From the NCBI GenBank assembly GCA_030533445.1, contig CM060081.1, positions 18,103,111 through 18,167,110 of the forward strand: a stretch of 64,000 bases of DNA, read 5' to 3'. The DNA is from Cyprinodon diabolis. Its lineage: Eukaryota > Chordata > Actinopteri > Cyprinodontiformes > Cyprinodontidae. Each line of letters opens with the position of its first letter. The first letter of the stretch is position 1. Below, one piece after another: positions 13,001 through 22,991 of the stretch. Made by a program: the position numbers and the translations under genes. Under the pieces are notes generated by a model. That model saw only the letters and a list, made by a program, of their open reading frames with translations, was not told where the DNA came from and did not search any database.

Positions 13001-14118
13001 CAGTGATATTGTTTAACCCCTCCTCAATCTATAACAAGATTACTAAACAGGTCCAACAGCGTCAGGAAGCAATCTGTCTGAAAACCAAACTATCCACAAC
13101 TGTGATTAGGCAACATTTTCGAAAACTCAACTAACATCTTGACATAACATGAATAAATACATAATTATACATGGTTGTTACATCTACAGGTACAACAGAA
13201 ACAAAAGAAAACCAAACAAAAAAACGTAAGGTTACAAATTGTTTGTAATTCGGTGATTTACAACAGAGACCGCCTGCTGTCAGCGTTCAGCCCAAAGCGG
13301 TGTTGTGGACACACCGGTGTTATGCCGAAAAATGCATCCCTGCCGAGACATGCGTCCCCAGTCGCGGGAGCGCGCCTCGCTCTGTACAACTGCATATCGA
13401 CGAGGAAAACTGATTAAAATATGACCAATAGAGTTACTTGTTGTTATATTAACGATATAAAAGCGTTCAAATGTTCCTCTCGTGGGAACAAAATGGGTGT
13501 TATGAACAACATAAATAACCACATTTTTTTTCTCCTAGGTATATTTAAACGTTTTTTATATCATTAATATAACAACAAGAAACTCCATTAGTCATATTTC
13601 ATCCGTTTTCCTCGTCGATATGCAGTTCTACAGAGTGAGGCGCGCTCCCGCGACTGGGGATGCATGTCTCGGCAGGGATGCATTTTTCAGCATAACACCG
13701 GTAGCTGGTTAAAAGCTCTGACAGCATGGTCACATGACCCGTTGTATTAGTAAGCTCAGTCATACCGAGAACTTCGTCATTCTCCAACACCAGCTGTTTG
13801 AAGGATTTGCGAAAGTTCGTACTGTCACACCGTGTCTCATCTAAACACATCTAATAAATGCTTTCAAGCAACAATGTTACGATATTATTTTTTGATCAGA
13901 AGAGGCTTAATACATTGTGTCACAGATACCTTCACCCTTTCCCAGGTAGTAGCCTGGGCCCACTTTATGCGTCTTTGCTAACGTTGGCTACTTACAGCGA
14001 TCACATTGACAAAAGTAGTTTTTCCCGAGTACTGAAGTCCAACTAACGTGAGCTCCATCTCTTCCTTCCAAAAAAGCGAGCGGAACCAGTCTAACAGTCT
14101 GTTAAAGAGGGCCAGCAT
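7008..14118 (-). CDS. arl8b: ADP-ribosylation factor-like GTPase 8B (Arl8b)
   Basis: Small Arf-like GTPase that marks lysosomes and recruits effectors for kinesin-driven movement and fusion (family knowledge: BORC, PLEKHM2/SKIP, HOPS). Seven coding exons on the minus strand: 13996-14118, 9753-9833, 8387-8460, 8196-8289, 7906-7973, 7677-7747 and 7008-7057. All have GT-AG borders. They sum to 561 bp, giving 186 aa, the exact length of vertebrate ARL8B. The N-terminus [20 protein letters not shown] is the amphipathic helix that replaces myristoylation. The P-loop GLQYSGKTT lies at 27-35, WDIGGQ (G3) in exon 3, and NKRD (G4) in exon 5. The C-terminus ends [23 protein letters not shown] and [11 protein letters not shown] favour ARL8B over ARL8A. 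A CYSVSC in place of CYSISC in exon 6 is a conservative change. Teleosts can have two arl8b copies; I cannot say which this is. Confidence 0.97.
8461..9752 (-). other. arl8b intron 2, nothing recognised
   Basis: The 1.29-kb intron between exons 2 and 3. AT-rich with chance frames only; no repeat ends or conserved coding blocks seen. Confidence 0.6.
10183..11127 (+). mobile_element. Kolobok-like non-autonomous DNA transposon in arl8b intron 1
   Basis: A 945-bp segment flanked by TTAA at 10179-10182 and 11128-11131. Its terminal inverted repeats begin AGGGGTCACAGAATG (left) and AGGGGTGATAGAATG (right, reversed), 13 of 15 matching. TTAA duplication, AGGGG-type ends and a THAP-like coding remnant inside (about 10393-10500) together fit the Kolobok superfamily, whose transposases carry THAP domains. 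The interior also holds an inverted repeat of about 70 bp (about 10546-10617 against 10665-10735) that includes GAGCTCCGGGGCTGGTC. No full transposase is present, so it would need help to move. Confidence 0.7.
10393..10626 (+). pseudogene. THAP-domain-like remnant inside the TTAA element
   Basis: The frame starting [16 protein letters not shown] and continuing [10 protein letters not shown] resembles the start of a THAP zinc-finger domain: a Cys-rich N-terminus, then a hydrophobic FP block. A second Cys expected after KCSVPG appears as Phe, and the downstream Cys-His pair is not recognisable, so the domain looks decayed. It would have been part of a transposase. The identification is by pattern only. 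Confidence 0.4.
12290..12405 (+). repeat. Retroelement 3'-tail-like repeat
   Basis: Ends in TGATTCTGATTC after GGGATTATTAAAGTATTTC, the kind of 3' tail common to fish LINE/SINE families. It resembles the tails at 59130-59200 and 62035-62105. Lies in arl8b intron 1. Confidence 0.4.
13319..13696. repeat. 378-bp fold-back (long inverted repeat) element
   Basis: The two arms, about 13319-13474 and 13538-13696, are near-perfect reverse complements of each other, separated by a loop of roughly 60 bp. Each arm carries ATGCATCCCTGCCGAGACATG, GGGAGCGCGCCTC and TGCATATCGACGAGGAAAAC. ACCGGT flanks both sides (13313-13318 and 13697-13702), a possible 6-bp target duplication, though the motif is itself palindromic. 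It has no coding capacity. Sits in arl8b intron 1, about 300 bp downstream of the exon 1 donor, and would form a large hairpin in the primary transcript. Confidence 0.75.
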
Positions 14119-14258
14119 CTTGGAGGAGTCAATAGCCGCAGCCTCTGTTGTCGTCTGGAAAGAAGCCGCTAACTGCTTTGTCATATCATGTGATCCCCCG
14201 ACAACAGGCGTCTGCTCCCGTTTCTTCTTCTCCTCAGGATCACAATCGTTACTCTACT

Positions 14259-14271
14259 GCCATCTTCCGGT
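14259..14271 (-). promoter_or_regulatory. ETS/YY1 composite motif upstream of arl8b
   Basis: On the minus strand this reads ACCGGAAGATGGC, an ETS site (CCGGAAG) fused to a YY1 site (AAGATGGC), a combination typical of housekeeping vertebrate promoters near the transcription start. It lies about 140 bp upstream of the arl8b start codon, which fits a 5' UTR start or core promoter. Confidence 0.5.
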
Positions 14272-14780
14272 GGGAACACCCTTGGCTGTTGTATCGCTTC
14301 CGTGAAAACATAAACCTGCCATAGTTTTGTCTATATATTTTTATTCATCATCATGTCTACGAGTTTTCTCTTTTCCTCATCTAAGCAGAAAAGCAATATA
14401 AACCATAATAAAACATTAGCCATTTTAATTTAAGTAACCTTTGTTTTCCTTCATAAACCAAAATTTAACAAAACAATATTTGATTTTATTACTAGTTGAA
14501 TATTTTATAATATGAGAAAATAATGATGGAGTATTGGAAATAAAGTTTTATTTTGATTGTATATGAAGCAACTATATACCTACATCTATAAGAAAAACAA
14601 ATGGGGCCTTTGTGTATTGCATTTTTAATATTTTTATTTGATAGATATGAAATTAAATTTATATTATTTTAATTAATCAGTGTCTCAGAAACCTGAATTT
14701 TGTTAAGGGTTAAATATTCAAAACGGTGTCATGAACTAATTTACTCAAAAGACCTGTAAAGGTTTCCTTAGCCTCTACTG

Positions 14781-14994
14781 CAGGTGTGCTCAAGTCCAGT
14801 CCTCAAGAGCTACCATCCTGTAACTTTTAGAAGCATCTCTTTTCTAGCACACCTGAATCTAAAGCCTCAATCCCCTCATTTAGCCCAGCAGAGGCATGGT
14901 AACGAGCCACTCATTTGATTCAGGTGTGTTAAAAATAGTTGCATCAAATAGTTGCAGGATAGTAGCTCTTGAGGACTGGACTTGAGCACCCCTG
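14781..14994. mobile_element. hAT-type MITE, 214 bp
   Basis: Terminal inverted repeats of about 40 bp: the left arm reads CAGGTGTGCTCAAGTCCAGT, the right is its near complement ending TTGAGCACCCCTG. The 8-bp flanks CTCTACTG (14773-14780) and CTCTACGG (14995-15002) differ at one base, as expected for an aged hAT target duplication. Internal sequence is short and non-coding. This type is abundant in teleost genomes. Confidence 0.75.
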
Positions 14995-15043
14995 CTCTAC
15001 GGATTCCTTTTTCGACTGAAATCTCAGGAGTAAAGCCGTTTTT

Positions 15044-16114
15044 ACAGAAGAGGATTAGGGGCACTAAAAAAAAAAAGTTAACTGAGTTTTACATTGTATT
15101 TCAATTTTAATATGAGAAAAAAAGTCAGAATTCTGACTTTTTTCTCAGAATTCTGACTCAGAATTTTGGATCTTAATGTAGATGGGCACCAGCTTCACTG
15201 ACAAATATGTGAGTTGTTTGTGAGTGGGCCAGTAACACATGGGTGGAAAATGATGCAATTAGGCGACTTTTTACCTGATGCTATTTAACACAAAGATGCT
15301 ATTTAATTAATGGAAGGGCAAAGGGTGATTAAAACAAGATAGCTAGTTTAGTCTTTAAAACAGACATGGCTACGGGTTGATGCTAACATGTTTTTTAGCT
15401 GTAAGAATTCAGTCGGAATTCAGAGATTAAATTCCTAGGAAAAAAGTCAGAATTCTGAGGTTAGAGTCAGTATTCTGAGATCAAAGTCAGAATTCTAGGA
15501 AAAAGGTCAGAAATCTTAGGTTAAATTCAGAGTTCTAGTTAGAACTCTGAAAGTCAAGTCAGAATTCTGGGAGTAAAGTCAGAATTCTAGTTAGAATTTT
15601 GGGAGTCAAGTCAGAATTCTAGTTAGAATTCTGAGATTAAATTCAGATTTCTAGTTGGATTTCTGAGTCAAGGCAGATTTCTAGTTGGATTTCTGAGAGC
15701 CAAGGCAGAATTCTAGTTGGATTTCAGAGAGCCAAGGCAGAATTCTAGTTGGATTTCAGAGAGCCAAGGCAGAATTCTAGTTAGAATTCCTAGAGTAAAC
15801 TCAGAATTCTAGTTAGAATTTCGAGAGCAGAGGCAGAATTCCGTGAGCCGAGGCAAAATTGTAGTTAGAATTCTGAGAGTCAAGGTGGAATTCTAGTTAG
15901 GATTGTGAGAGTCAAGTCGGAATTCTAGTTAGGATTCTGAGAGTCAAGGCGGAATTCTAGTTGGAATTCTGAGACTCCAGAATTCTAGTTAGAATTCTGA
16001 AAGGCAGAATTCTAGTCAGACTTCTGAGGTGAAAGTCAGAATATTATACTGAAATAAAATGTAAAAATCATTTAACTTTTTTTTATTTTTCAGTGGCCCT
16101 AATCCTCTTCCGTA
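15044..16114. mobile_element. Terminal-inverted-repeat element filled by a GAATTC-rich minisatellite
   Basis: The ends are inverted copies: the left contains GAAGAGGATTAGGGGCACT, and the right, reversed, GAAGAGGATTAGGGCCACT. Each is followed inward by an A-rich stretch and a TTTACATTxTATTTCA block. Between them (about 15115-16045) is an irregular tandem array built from AGAATTCTAGTTAGAATTCTGAGAG-like units of about 25-40 bp with variable spacers (AGTCAAGGC, GCCAAGGCAG). No protein is encoded. The superfamily is not determined because a clear target duplication is not visible. Confidence 0.6.
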
Positions 16115-16639
16115 CATTTTGTTTCATCTGATAAAATAGATTTTAAATAATCAGCCTGATAAAACAAACTGCTCTACACTATCATTCCAGGTGGCGGTCA
16201 AAAAACACACAACTTGTTTCACCCTTCACTACAAAACATAACACTAAAAATATATATATAAAATAATTATTTTCTAATTCCATCCACTGATTTTATCTAA
16301 TTTATATGAAATATACATCAGGAAGAAAGTTGAAGACAAAGATTGTTGCAAATAAATATAATAAACTGCACTGCCCTATTAAAGGAACATTTCTCTACAA
16401 TTCTTGATAACTTACTTATATTAAATGTTCTTAGTTTTATAACTAATGTTAACAGTGTCCAATATAACTCAGCATCATCTTGAAAAACTAAATATTAGTT
16501 TTTAAGTCCAACCACAAATAAATTGTCTGGATGAAACAAATTATTTTGATGGTTTTTCTTCTTTTATATAACAGGGCATAACGAAAATTAGCTTAAATGA
16601 AACAAAACTAATGACTCTATTTTTAAAATGTAAGGACTA

Positions 16640-16793
16640 GAAAGTAGAGATAATTGCAAAAAAAATGTAGGGAGTAGAAGTAAAAATGTATCTAAAAAAT
16701 AATTACTCCAGTAAAGTATAGATAGCGAAAATTTCTACTTAAGGAAGGAAACAAAGTATTTGTACTTTCTTACTTGACACCTCTGATAATAAG
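16640..16793. repeat. Terminal fragment of a dispersed hAT-like repeat
   Basis: Reads GTAGGGAGTAGAAGTAAAAATG, then TAATTACTCCAGTAAAGTA, ending GTACTTTCTTACTTGACACCTCTG. This is the form of a common fish repeat whose other end looks like the segment at 30108-30270 (CAGAGGTGGG...). Truncated here. Confidence 0.45.
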
Positions 16794-17131
16794 TAATAAA
16801 AGACACTGTTAAACTTGTGTTATGTAGTTAACTATTAACTGAGGTTAATAGTTATGTTAATTGGTGAGTGGTAACATGTGTCCACATCTGGACGTTCAAT
16901 AACCCTGCGGAGTCCTACTGCCAGTCACACATAAACAACGATAAAATAATGCAATGCTCTACTTCTTGGAACTGAATCTAAAAAAAAATGCAGAAACTCG
17001 CAGGTAATTTAAGGCCCAGTTAAAGTGATTATAAACTTTCTTTAATGTACAAAGAACCAAAACGCGTATCTCATTTCGAGGAGTGGCAAATAGGGCATAA
17101 AACACAAGAACAGAAGATGATGTAAAATGTA

Positions 17132-17137
17132 TTTATT
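17132..17137 (-). terminator. Polyadenylation signal of NAAA-like copy 1
   Basis: AATAAA on the minus strand, about 190 bp past the predicted stop codon at 17327. A plausible 3' end for the transcript. Confidence 0.5.
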
Positions 17138-17326
17138 ATTTTTCATGTGTCATTCTTATCCAAGTTTTAACCATCATATATCACAAAGAAAGATAATTGT
17201 GCTAAATGTTTTTGTGGGTCTCCATTCTGTTGGAATCTCATTAACTAATAATACAATTCCAGAATCAGTTGTATTAAAGAATCAGCAAAGGCAGTCTTCA
17301 GATATTCTTTGCTCCCTGGTTGTCAG

Positions 17327-20300
17327 TTAGTTTGATGGTCGATGACAGCCCTTAAAAAGGAAAGAAACGGGAGACAGAGTGAGTTAGGGGATCGTTTTGT
17401 TTGGAGTGTTTATGATCATTTTCTGAGGATATTTTAAATGTATTTGGATTACCTTATCTATGATAAGTGTGGTGTATTCTCTGGGGTATGCTGCACTCAT
17501 CAGTGTTGTATAGATCGTTTTACTGGAGGGTAAAAGGACAAATGGTTAATGATAGTTTAACGCATCTGACAAGCTGAAAAGAAATGTCAAGATATGTTTA
17601 TTTACTTTAAAATGGGCCAGATATTCATGCCCCTTTAATATTTATTTGGTATTTCATATTAAAACCACAAACATCTATGTTTCTTTCTTTAGGATTCAAT
17701 TTCAATTCAATTCAGATTATTTATATAGCACCAATTCACAACACTTTTTTATGCAAAACTTTATCCCTGAACTTTAAGGTACTTGACTTGATTATGATAA
17801 ACTATTTTTTACAAATGTCTTCTACCAACCCAAGTCCTTCATAAAACCATTAGATTTTATCTGAGAGTATTTGGTTGAATTGGATTTCCTTTTTTGGGCA
17901 TAAAACAGTAGGGCGCAGGATAAAGCTACAAATGTCATAGCACTTCAAATTTCTACTTATAAAAGCAATTTAGAACATAGATTTTTATGCTCCCATTATT
18001 ATTAATTGCTTTGTTGGTTACATAAAAATCCCACCAAAATACAGACATTTGTGGTTGTAATTTGAAAAAAAATGTGTAAAAATAACCAGGTTTGAACACT
18101 TTGCATAGCACTAAAAATGCAAGCATGTAGCCTGATTAAAGTGTATTGGTACTATGGTTAAAGCTGAACAGAAGGATAAAGCGCCCTGTATAGTTCAGCA
18201 GAGAACCTGCCATGTAATTTGTTGGAGCACAAAGGAAGCAAAAGTGCAAGAGAAAACTGTATCCTCACCTGTCGCACACAGGAGACAATGCCAAAACCTG
18301 AAGGACAAGGCTTGGTTATCAAACCACAAATTCCCAAAATGAACTATGACTTATACTACATGAGGTTGTCAGTACTTGCCTGACGAAGTTTTTTCATGTT
18401 GATGGAAGCCTGACCTATTTTATTCAGTGCTACCATGGCTGCTTCCCTGTTGATCATAGAACAGCATCGTAACAATATATGCATTTCAGAAGCGTGACGT
18501 CATTATGATTCTACCTTACGGCTGCCATATTGACTATGTAGCTTAACTTAACTTAGCTCTGTTGAGCTTCCCCTCTGATCAGAAGAGATGATCCATTATG
18601 GACCATTCTCATTTAATCCCTGTGAGCTTAACAGCACACAAAGAAAATCTGTGTAATTGTATGCGATTTATATGAACCTTTTTTCAACTGACAGGCTTTC
18701 AGATTTATCCTTTCACAACTGATATATATAACTTATATACAACCCATCCTCATACACCAGAAAAAGTCTGAAAGCTTTCAAAAGCACAGATACCTATCAA
18801 AGTTTGACAGCTTGTTGGGTTATTGACCCTAAAAGACGGCATTGTCCGATCAGTAATCTAATTAATTAAATTTCTGCAGAAAAAAACTGTGCAAGGCATT
18901 AAATCCAGTTGGCAACAGTCGAAGCTAGCTCTCCTGGCTTGTTTTGAAAAATTACCTGATACCAAATGTAAACTGCACGGACTGCTACTTACAGTCAATC
19001 GGCCCTTCCGATTGCTGCGAGCCATCTCTGCCAAGTTCATTCTGCTTTGGCAGTCGGTAAAAAGAAATCTTTGGGTCACCTTATTTATTGTCCCTCTCAA
19101 TGGCACAACATACAGATGGCATCTTTGACGCGCAGATGACCAGAGCAGGTACTCAATATGGCTCCGGCTAGATTCAAATGTCTGTGATGTCAGCTTCAAG
19201 ACATCTATACATACAAATCATTATGGATATGTCTTCATCACATGATAAACTAACCTTCTTCTGTCTGAAGGCAGAGGAGGAAGCCAGCGGTCAAAGTTCG
19301 TCTGCACTCTGTACCATCTAAACAAATCAGCAAGGTGGTGTTTTATGTTAGTGCATCAGTGCAACCCCCACTGACCCCTACCGGATTTTCTTTACCCTCC
19401 GGTTGTTTGGTCCAGGGGCCAGATGTCAGCGGGGCCCTTTCGATCTCTGGTGATGACGACCCCCTCCCCTGCTCGCACCCCAGCTACGATGTAATACACC
19501 CCAGTGGTAAGGGGGGGTTTTGACAGACGCATGACTGCATCCTGAAAGTCTCTGGCCTCCTCCAGGGTCTGTATATGAACATTATTAATATCACATCAAC
19601 GTATTATTTTTTTCTTTACCACAAATCAGGGTTATCCACTCACCTCCCTCATAACCCAACTAGCTGGTAAACCGTCGGACAGCAAAGCAGATATGTCGTT
19701 CTTCAACATATTCAACAGGGCCTCAGATTCTTAGGGATGAAAAACATGCTTAGAAAGAAAAGAAATCAAATAGTCCAACGTGGCTCTAACTGTTAATAGT
19801 ATTACCTCGCTGGTTGCCAGAGACAGTGAATTTGTAGGGGCTCATGCCCGTCCACAAGCCAACGTAACCAGCAAATGTTGTTCCACAGTATGCTGCCTAC
19901 AAAGATACATGAGGGAAAGCTGTTTTTTTGCTATCTTTGTCTATTTTTTAACATTTGGAAAGAACACAACATTAATTAGCTCATTGGTAACTCAACAGTC
20001 CAAGTTAGCCAATCTCTTAACCAAGTTTTCTTTGTTTATTTTACCAAACATTGGTTCAACAACTAGAACTCTGTCTAAAGAATCAGTTCGTCCGTAAGAT
20101 AGCATCCAATTTCCCTACTGTGCTTCGGAAGTTTAATATTAAGACTTTGGCCAAAGAACTCCCCAATAATATTGATATGGAAAATCCCTCCCAAAAAATG
20201 ATAAGTTTCATATGTAATGTTAGATAATGAAATTTGTAGTTTGCAGTTACAAGAAATAAGAGCTAAAAATTAAGATTCAAACAAAGGCAAGCACTTTTTC

Positions 20301-21821
20301 CAATAATGAAAAAGTGAGAGTCGATCCAAAGATGTACAAGTTTAATGTATAACTTTTCGTATTCTAAGCTTGCAATGAAAACGTAGATTTTTTTTTTACA
20401 GATGTTAAATCCTAAAAGTAAAGTAATTGTTAATTTGTTTATTCTACTGATTGTGTTCTGAAATACTTAACCAACACTGAGATAGCAGATCTTTAAAGGA
20501 GTGACAATGTAGACATATATACAGTAGACATTATAACAACACAAAATATGTAGATTGCTTAATTATTAATTATTATTATAATCTCCTTTAAACAATTTTT
20601 CTGATTAATGAGTGTAAAGACACATGATACCTTTCCATTCTTAAAGAAGACTACATTCATGGTTAGATCCCTCAGAACTGGATACGAATAATCAAAATTT
20701 CTCCCATGGTATATGTAGCCCCTTCTATCCTGTGCCACAATGCTTGTGCAGTAGCTGTGGATGAAGACATTAGATAAAAATTATTTCATTTTTCAGACAA
20801 TATGTTTATATTTCTGAATTCTGTGGACAATTGAATCCTGTCAAAAATGTATGAGTACAATAGAACTTTTTCTTACGCTGTAAATTCATATGCATAATTG
20901 AGAATCAAGATGTCTGCAGGGTTTATTTTAGTCCATCTGGCTATCCCACGGATTTCCTCAATGTAAGGGTGGGAAACATGTTTTTCCAGGGATTTGATAA
21001 GAGGGCCGAAAGCTTGATGCATCCATTTTGGAATCAGTGTACTATAGAAAACAAAAGAGAAACCCATCAAATAAAATGCTGGTTATTGTAAACATGAGCA
21101 TACATGAAGATAATTCCAATGTTTTAGTAGTATTCATTATAAAAAGTAAATACATACTGATGGATGAGGAATTTATTTAATCTTTAATAAAACAAATTGC
21201 AATTCCAAATGTAACATATATTACCATACAAAGTATTAGAGTAATATTTCTGTGTGGTTTGTATGTAATTATTTTATTCATCTCCCTTATTTTTCAACTA
21301 ATTTTGGGACTGAAAATATCTGTCCCTAAGTAGAGACACCAGGTGAAGGAGGGGAAGGTGGTAGACACACAGGTGCAACTCTAAAAGTTTTAAAAGTGCC
21401 AGTATAATGCTGTACAATAATGATTTCAGTTTACTATATACTAGCTATTGATGTATAAAAATTTGATCCACTATTTAAAAGGTGTTCGTTTTTGTTTTTA
21501 TTTCAATGATGAATTGTTTTGATGTTGAATTCTGCTAATAATATTCTTGTACACAAAGTAAAGTTGAGGGGAAAAGATCCATTAGAGGGAAAGAAGTTAT
21601 GATTTTAAGTCTAAATTTTTCACATCACAATGTAAATTAGGGGACTTAAATTAGTTTAGAATATCACTTTTTTATAACCTACATGATCCTAATATTCTTA
21701 AAACCCTATTTAACTGCTATTTCAGATCATTTCAAATCATTTGCTAATTTATAAATGGCACTCTACTTAGTATGAATTGTGTTCCAAACATGTAGAGTTC
21801 ACAAACATAAAGATACAGTAA

Positions 21822-21859
<38 letters not shown>

Positions 21860-22991
21860 ATTAATAATAATTTGGTTAAAATGAAGGAAAAATGGTCCAC
21901 CACAAGTTTTTCCAGTTACAATACAAACTACTAATACAAGCAGTTATATAAAGCTGAGGAAGACATTAAAAAGCACACCAACAATTTAATGTAGAATTGT
22001 AGGATTTGGTGGGGAAATCTATGTGGCTATTTGGTATTTGTATTATAGCCTAAATGATAATCTCCAAAAACACCCCAAATATCTCATGTCTGTGGTCTAC
22101 ATTAGAAAAAAACAAAAATACCAAGAAAGTATAAATTGGTACATTGATCCTGTTGTTTAGTGTAAAAATTGTATTGGTTTCAAAATAAAGAAAATTAAGA
22201 TATAAACACATAGAAGAACTGAATATGAAAGTGAAATCTAACATGCCTTTCAAATTTTCTTGGGTTCTGATATCTCCTATTATGCATTACATACTATAGC
22301 CAAGGTCACATTTCCAATGCATATGAGCTATCAAGAATTTCTACAAGTTTGTGGTATTTTACTTTGGTTAAATTTGGCTCAAAGTATGATTTTGAAAAAG
22401 GCAAAATAAATCACAACAGATTCTTTAAAGCATTCAAAGATGTTCGGCTGATATAACCAAATGTAAAAGTATCATCTAATAAGAAAGTAATACAATCTAC
22501 TCCGTTTTCATAATAGTTCAATGCTCATCACGCTGTTTAAAAAGCTATGAAGAGTTTAACAAATAAACATGATGGCACAAAAAAAGTGGGATATAAAAGT
22601 AATACAGAAATCTCCATCTTAACCGTTCTGCTCTTCAGATATGCTTTTAGAATCTATTTAGTGAACTTAGGCGAGCTGAAAACTTTCAGGAGCTTAGATG
22701 TTGCCTATATTTACTCAGTAGTGTTTATGTTATCTTAAACCTACTTTTATTTCCAAAGGACCAATCTTCAGACTGAAACAAACATTTTAAGCATTTATAA
22801 AATACTTACCTCATAAGGATACCTGCAGCTTTTTTCAGAGAATTTATATCAAACACATCCTGCAGAGAATTCCATCGCTGCTCTGGACTCAGGTCAAGAT
22901 TGATGACCACCGTAGGCGGAACATTCTGAGCCCACAAAGACCCTGCGAGTCCGATCAGTACCAGTAGCCCTGTGCTCAGCATCATCTTCAC
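17327..22991 (-). CDS. naaa: N-acylethanolamine acid amidase-like enzyme, copy 1
   Basis: Lysosomal N-terminal nucleophile hydrolase that by family knowledge cleaves fatty-acid ethanolamides. Exons on minus: 22810-22991, 20877-21041, 20631-20754, 19806-19896, 19644-19729, 19396-19568, 19255-19317, 18380-18446, 18269-18297, 17453-17522 and a proposed terminal exon 17327-17350. They sum to 1,074 bp (357 aa; human NAAA is 359). Residues 1-21 form a signal peptide ([21 protein letters not shown]). The nucleophile is Cys118 ([10 protein letters not shown]), exposed by self-cleavage; Arg134 and Asp137 (HGRNFDY) and Asn281 (QTNFDRW) complete the catalytic set. The motifs [11 protein letters not shown] and [12 protein letters not shown] favour NAAA over acid ceramidase. 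Exon 8 uses a GC donor (CAG|GCAAGT). The short last exon is the least certain part; if not spliced, the protein would read on into the intron. Confidence 0.92.
17690..17760 (-). repeat. Retroelement tail remnant
   Basis: ATTCAATTTCAATTCAATTC followed by AGATTATTTATATAGCACCAATTCACAAC is the reversed 3' tail of a common fish LINE/SINE type. Short and degraded; lies in an intron of NAAA copy 1. Confidence 0.45.
18010..18110. mobile_element. Old Tc1-like terminal remnant
   Basis: CATAAAAATCCCACCAAAAT, ACATTTGTGGTTGTAATTTG and a degraded GAACACTTTGCATAGCACT follow the order of a Tc1 terminal region seen in fish. Only the end survives. It lies in an intron of NAAA copy 1. Confidence 0.45.

Noticed and set aside
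15115..16045. CRISPR-like array
   Set aside because: Units vary in length and sequence, there are no unique spacers of constant size, and the array is inside a transposon of a vertebrate genome.
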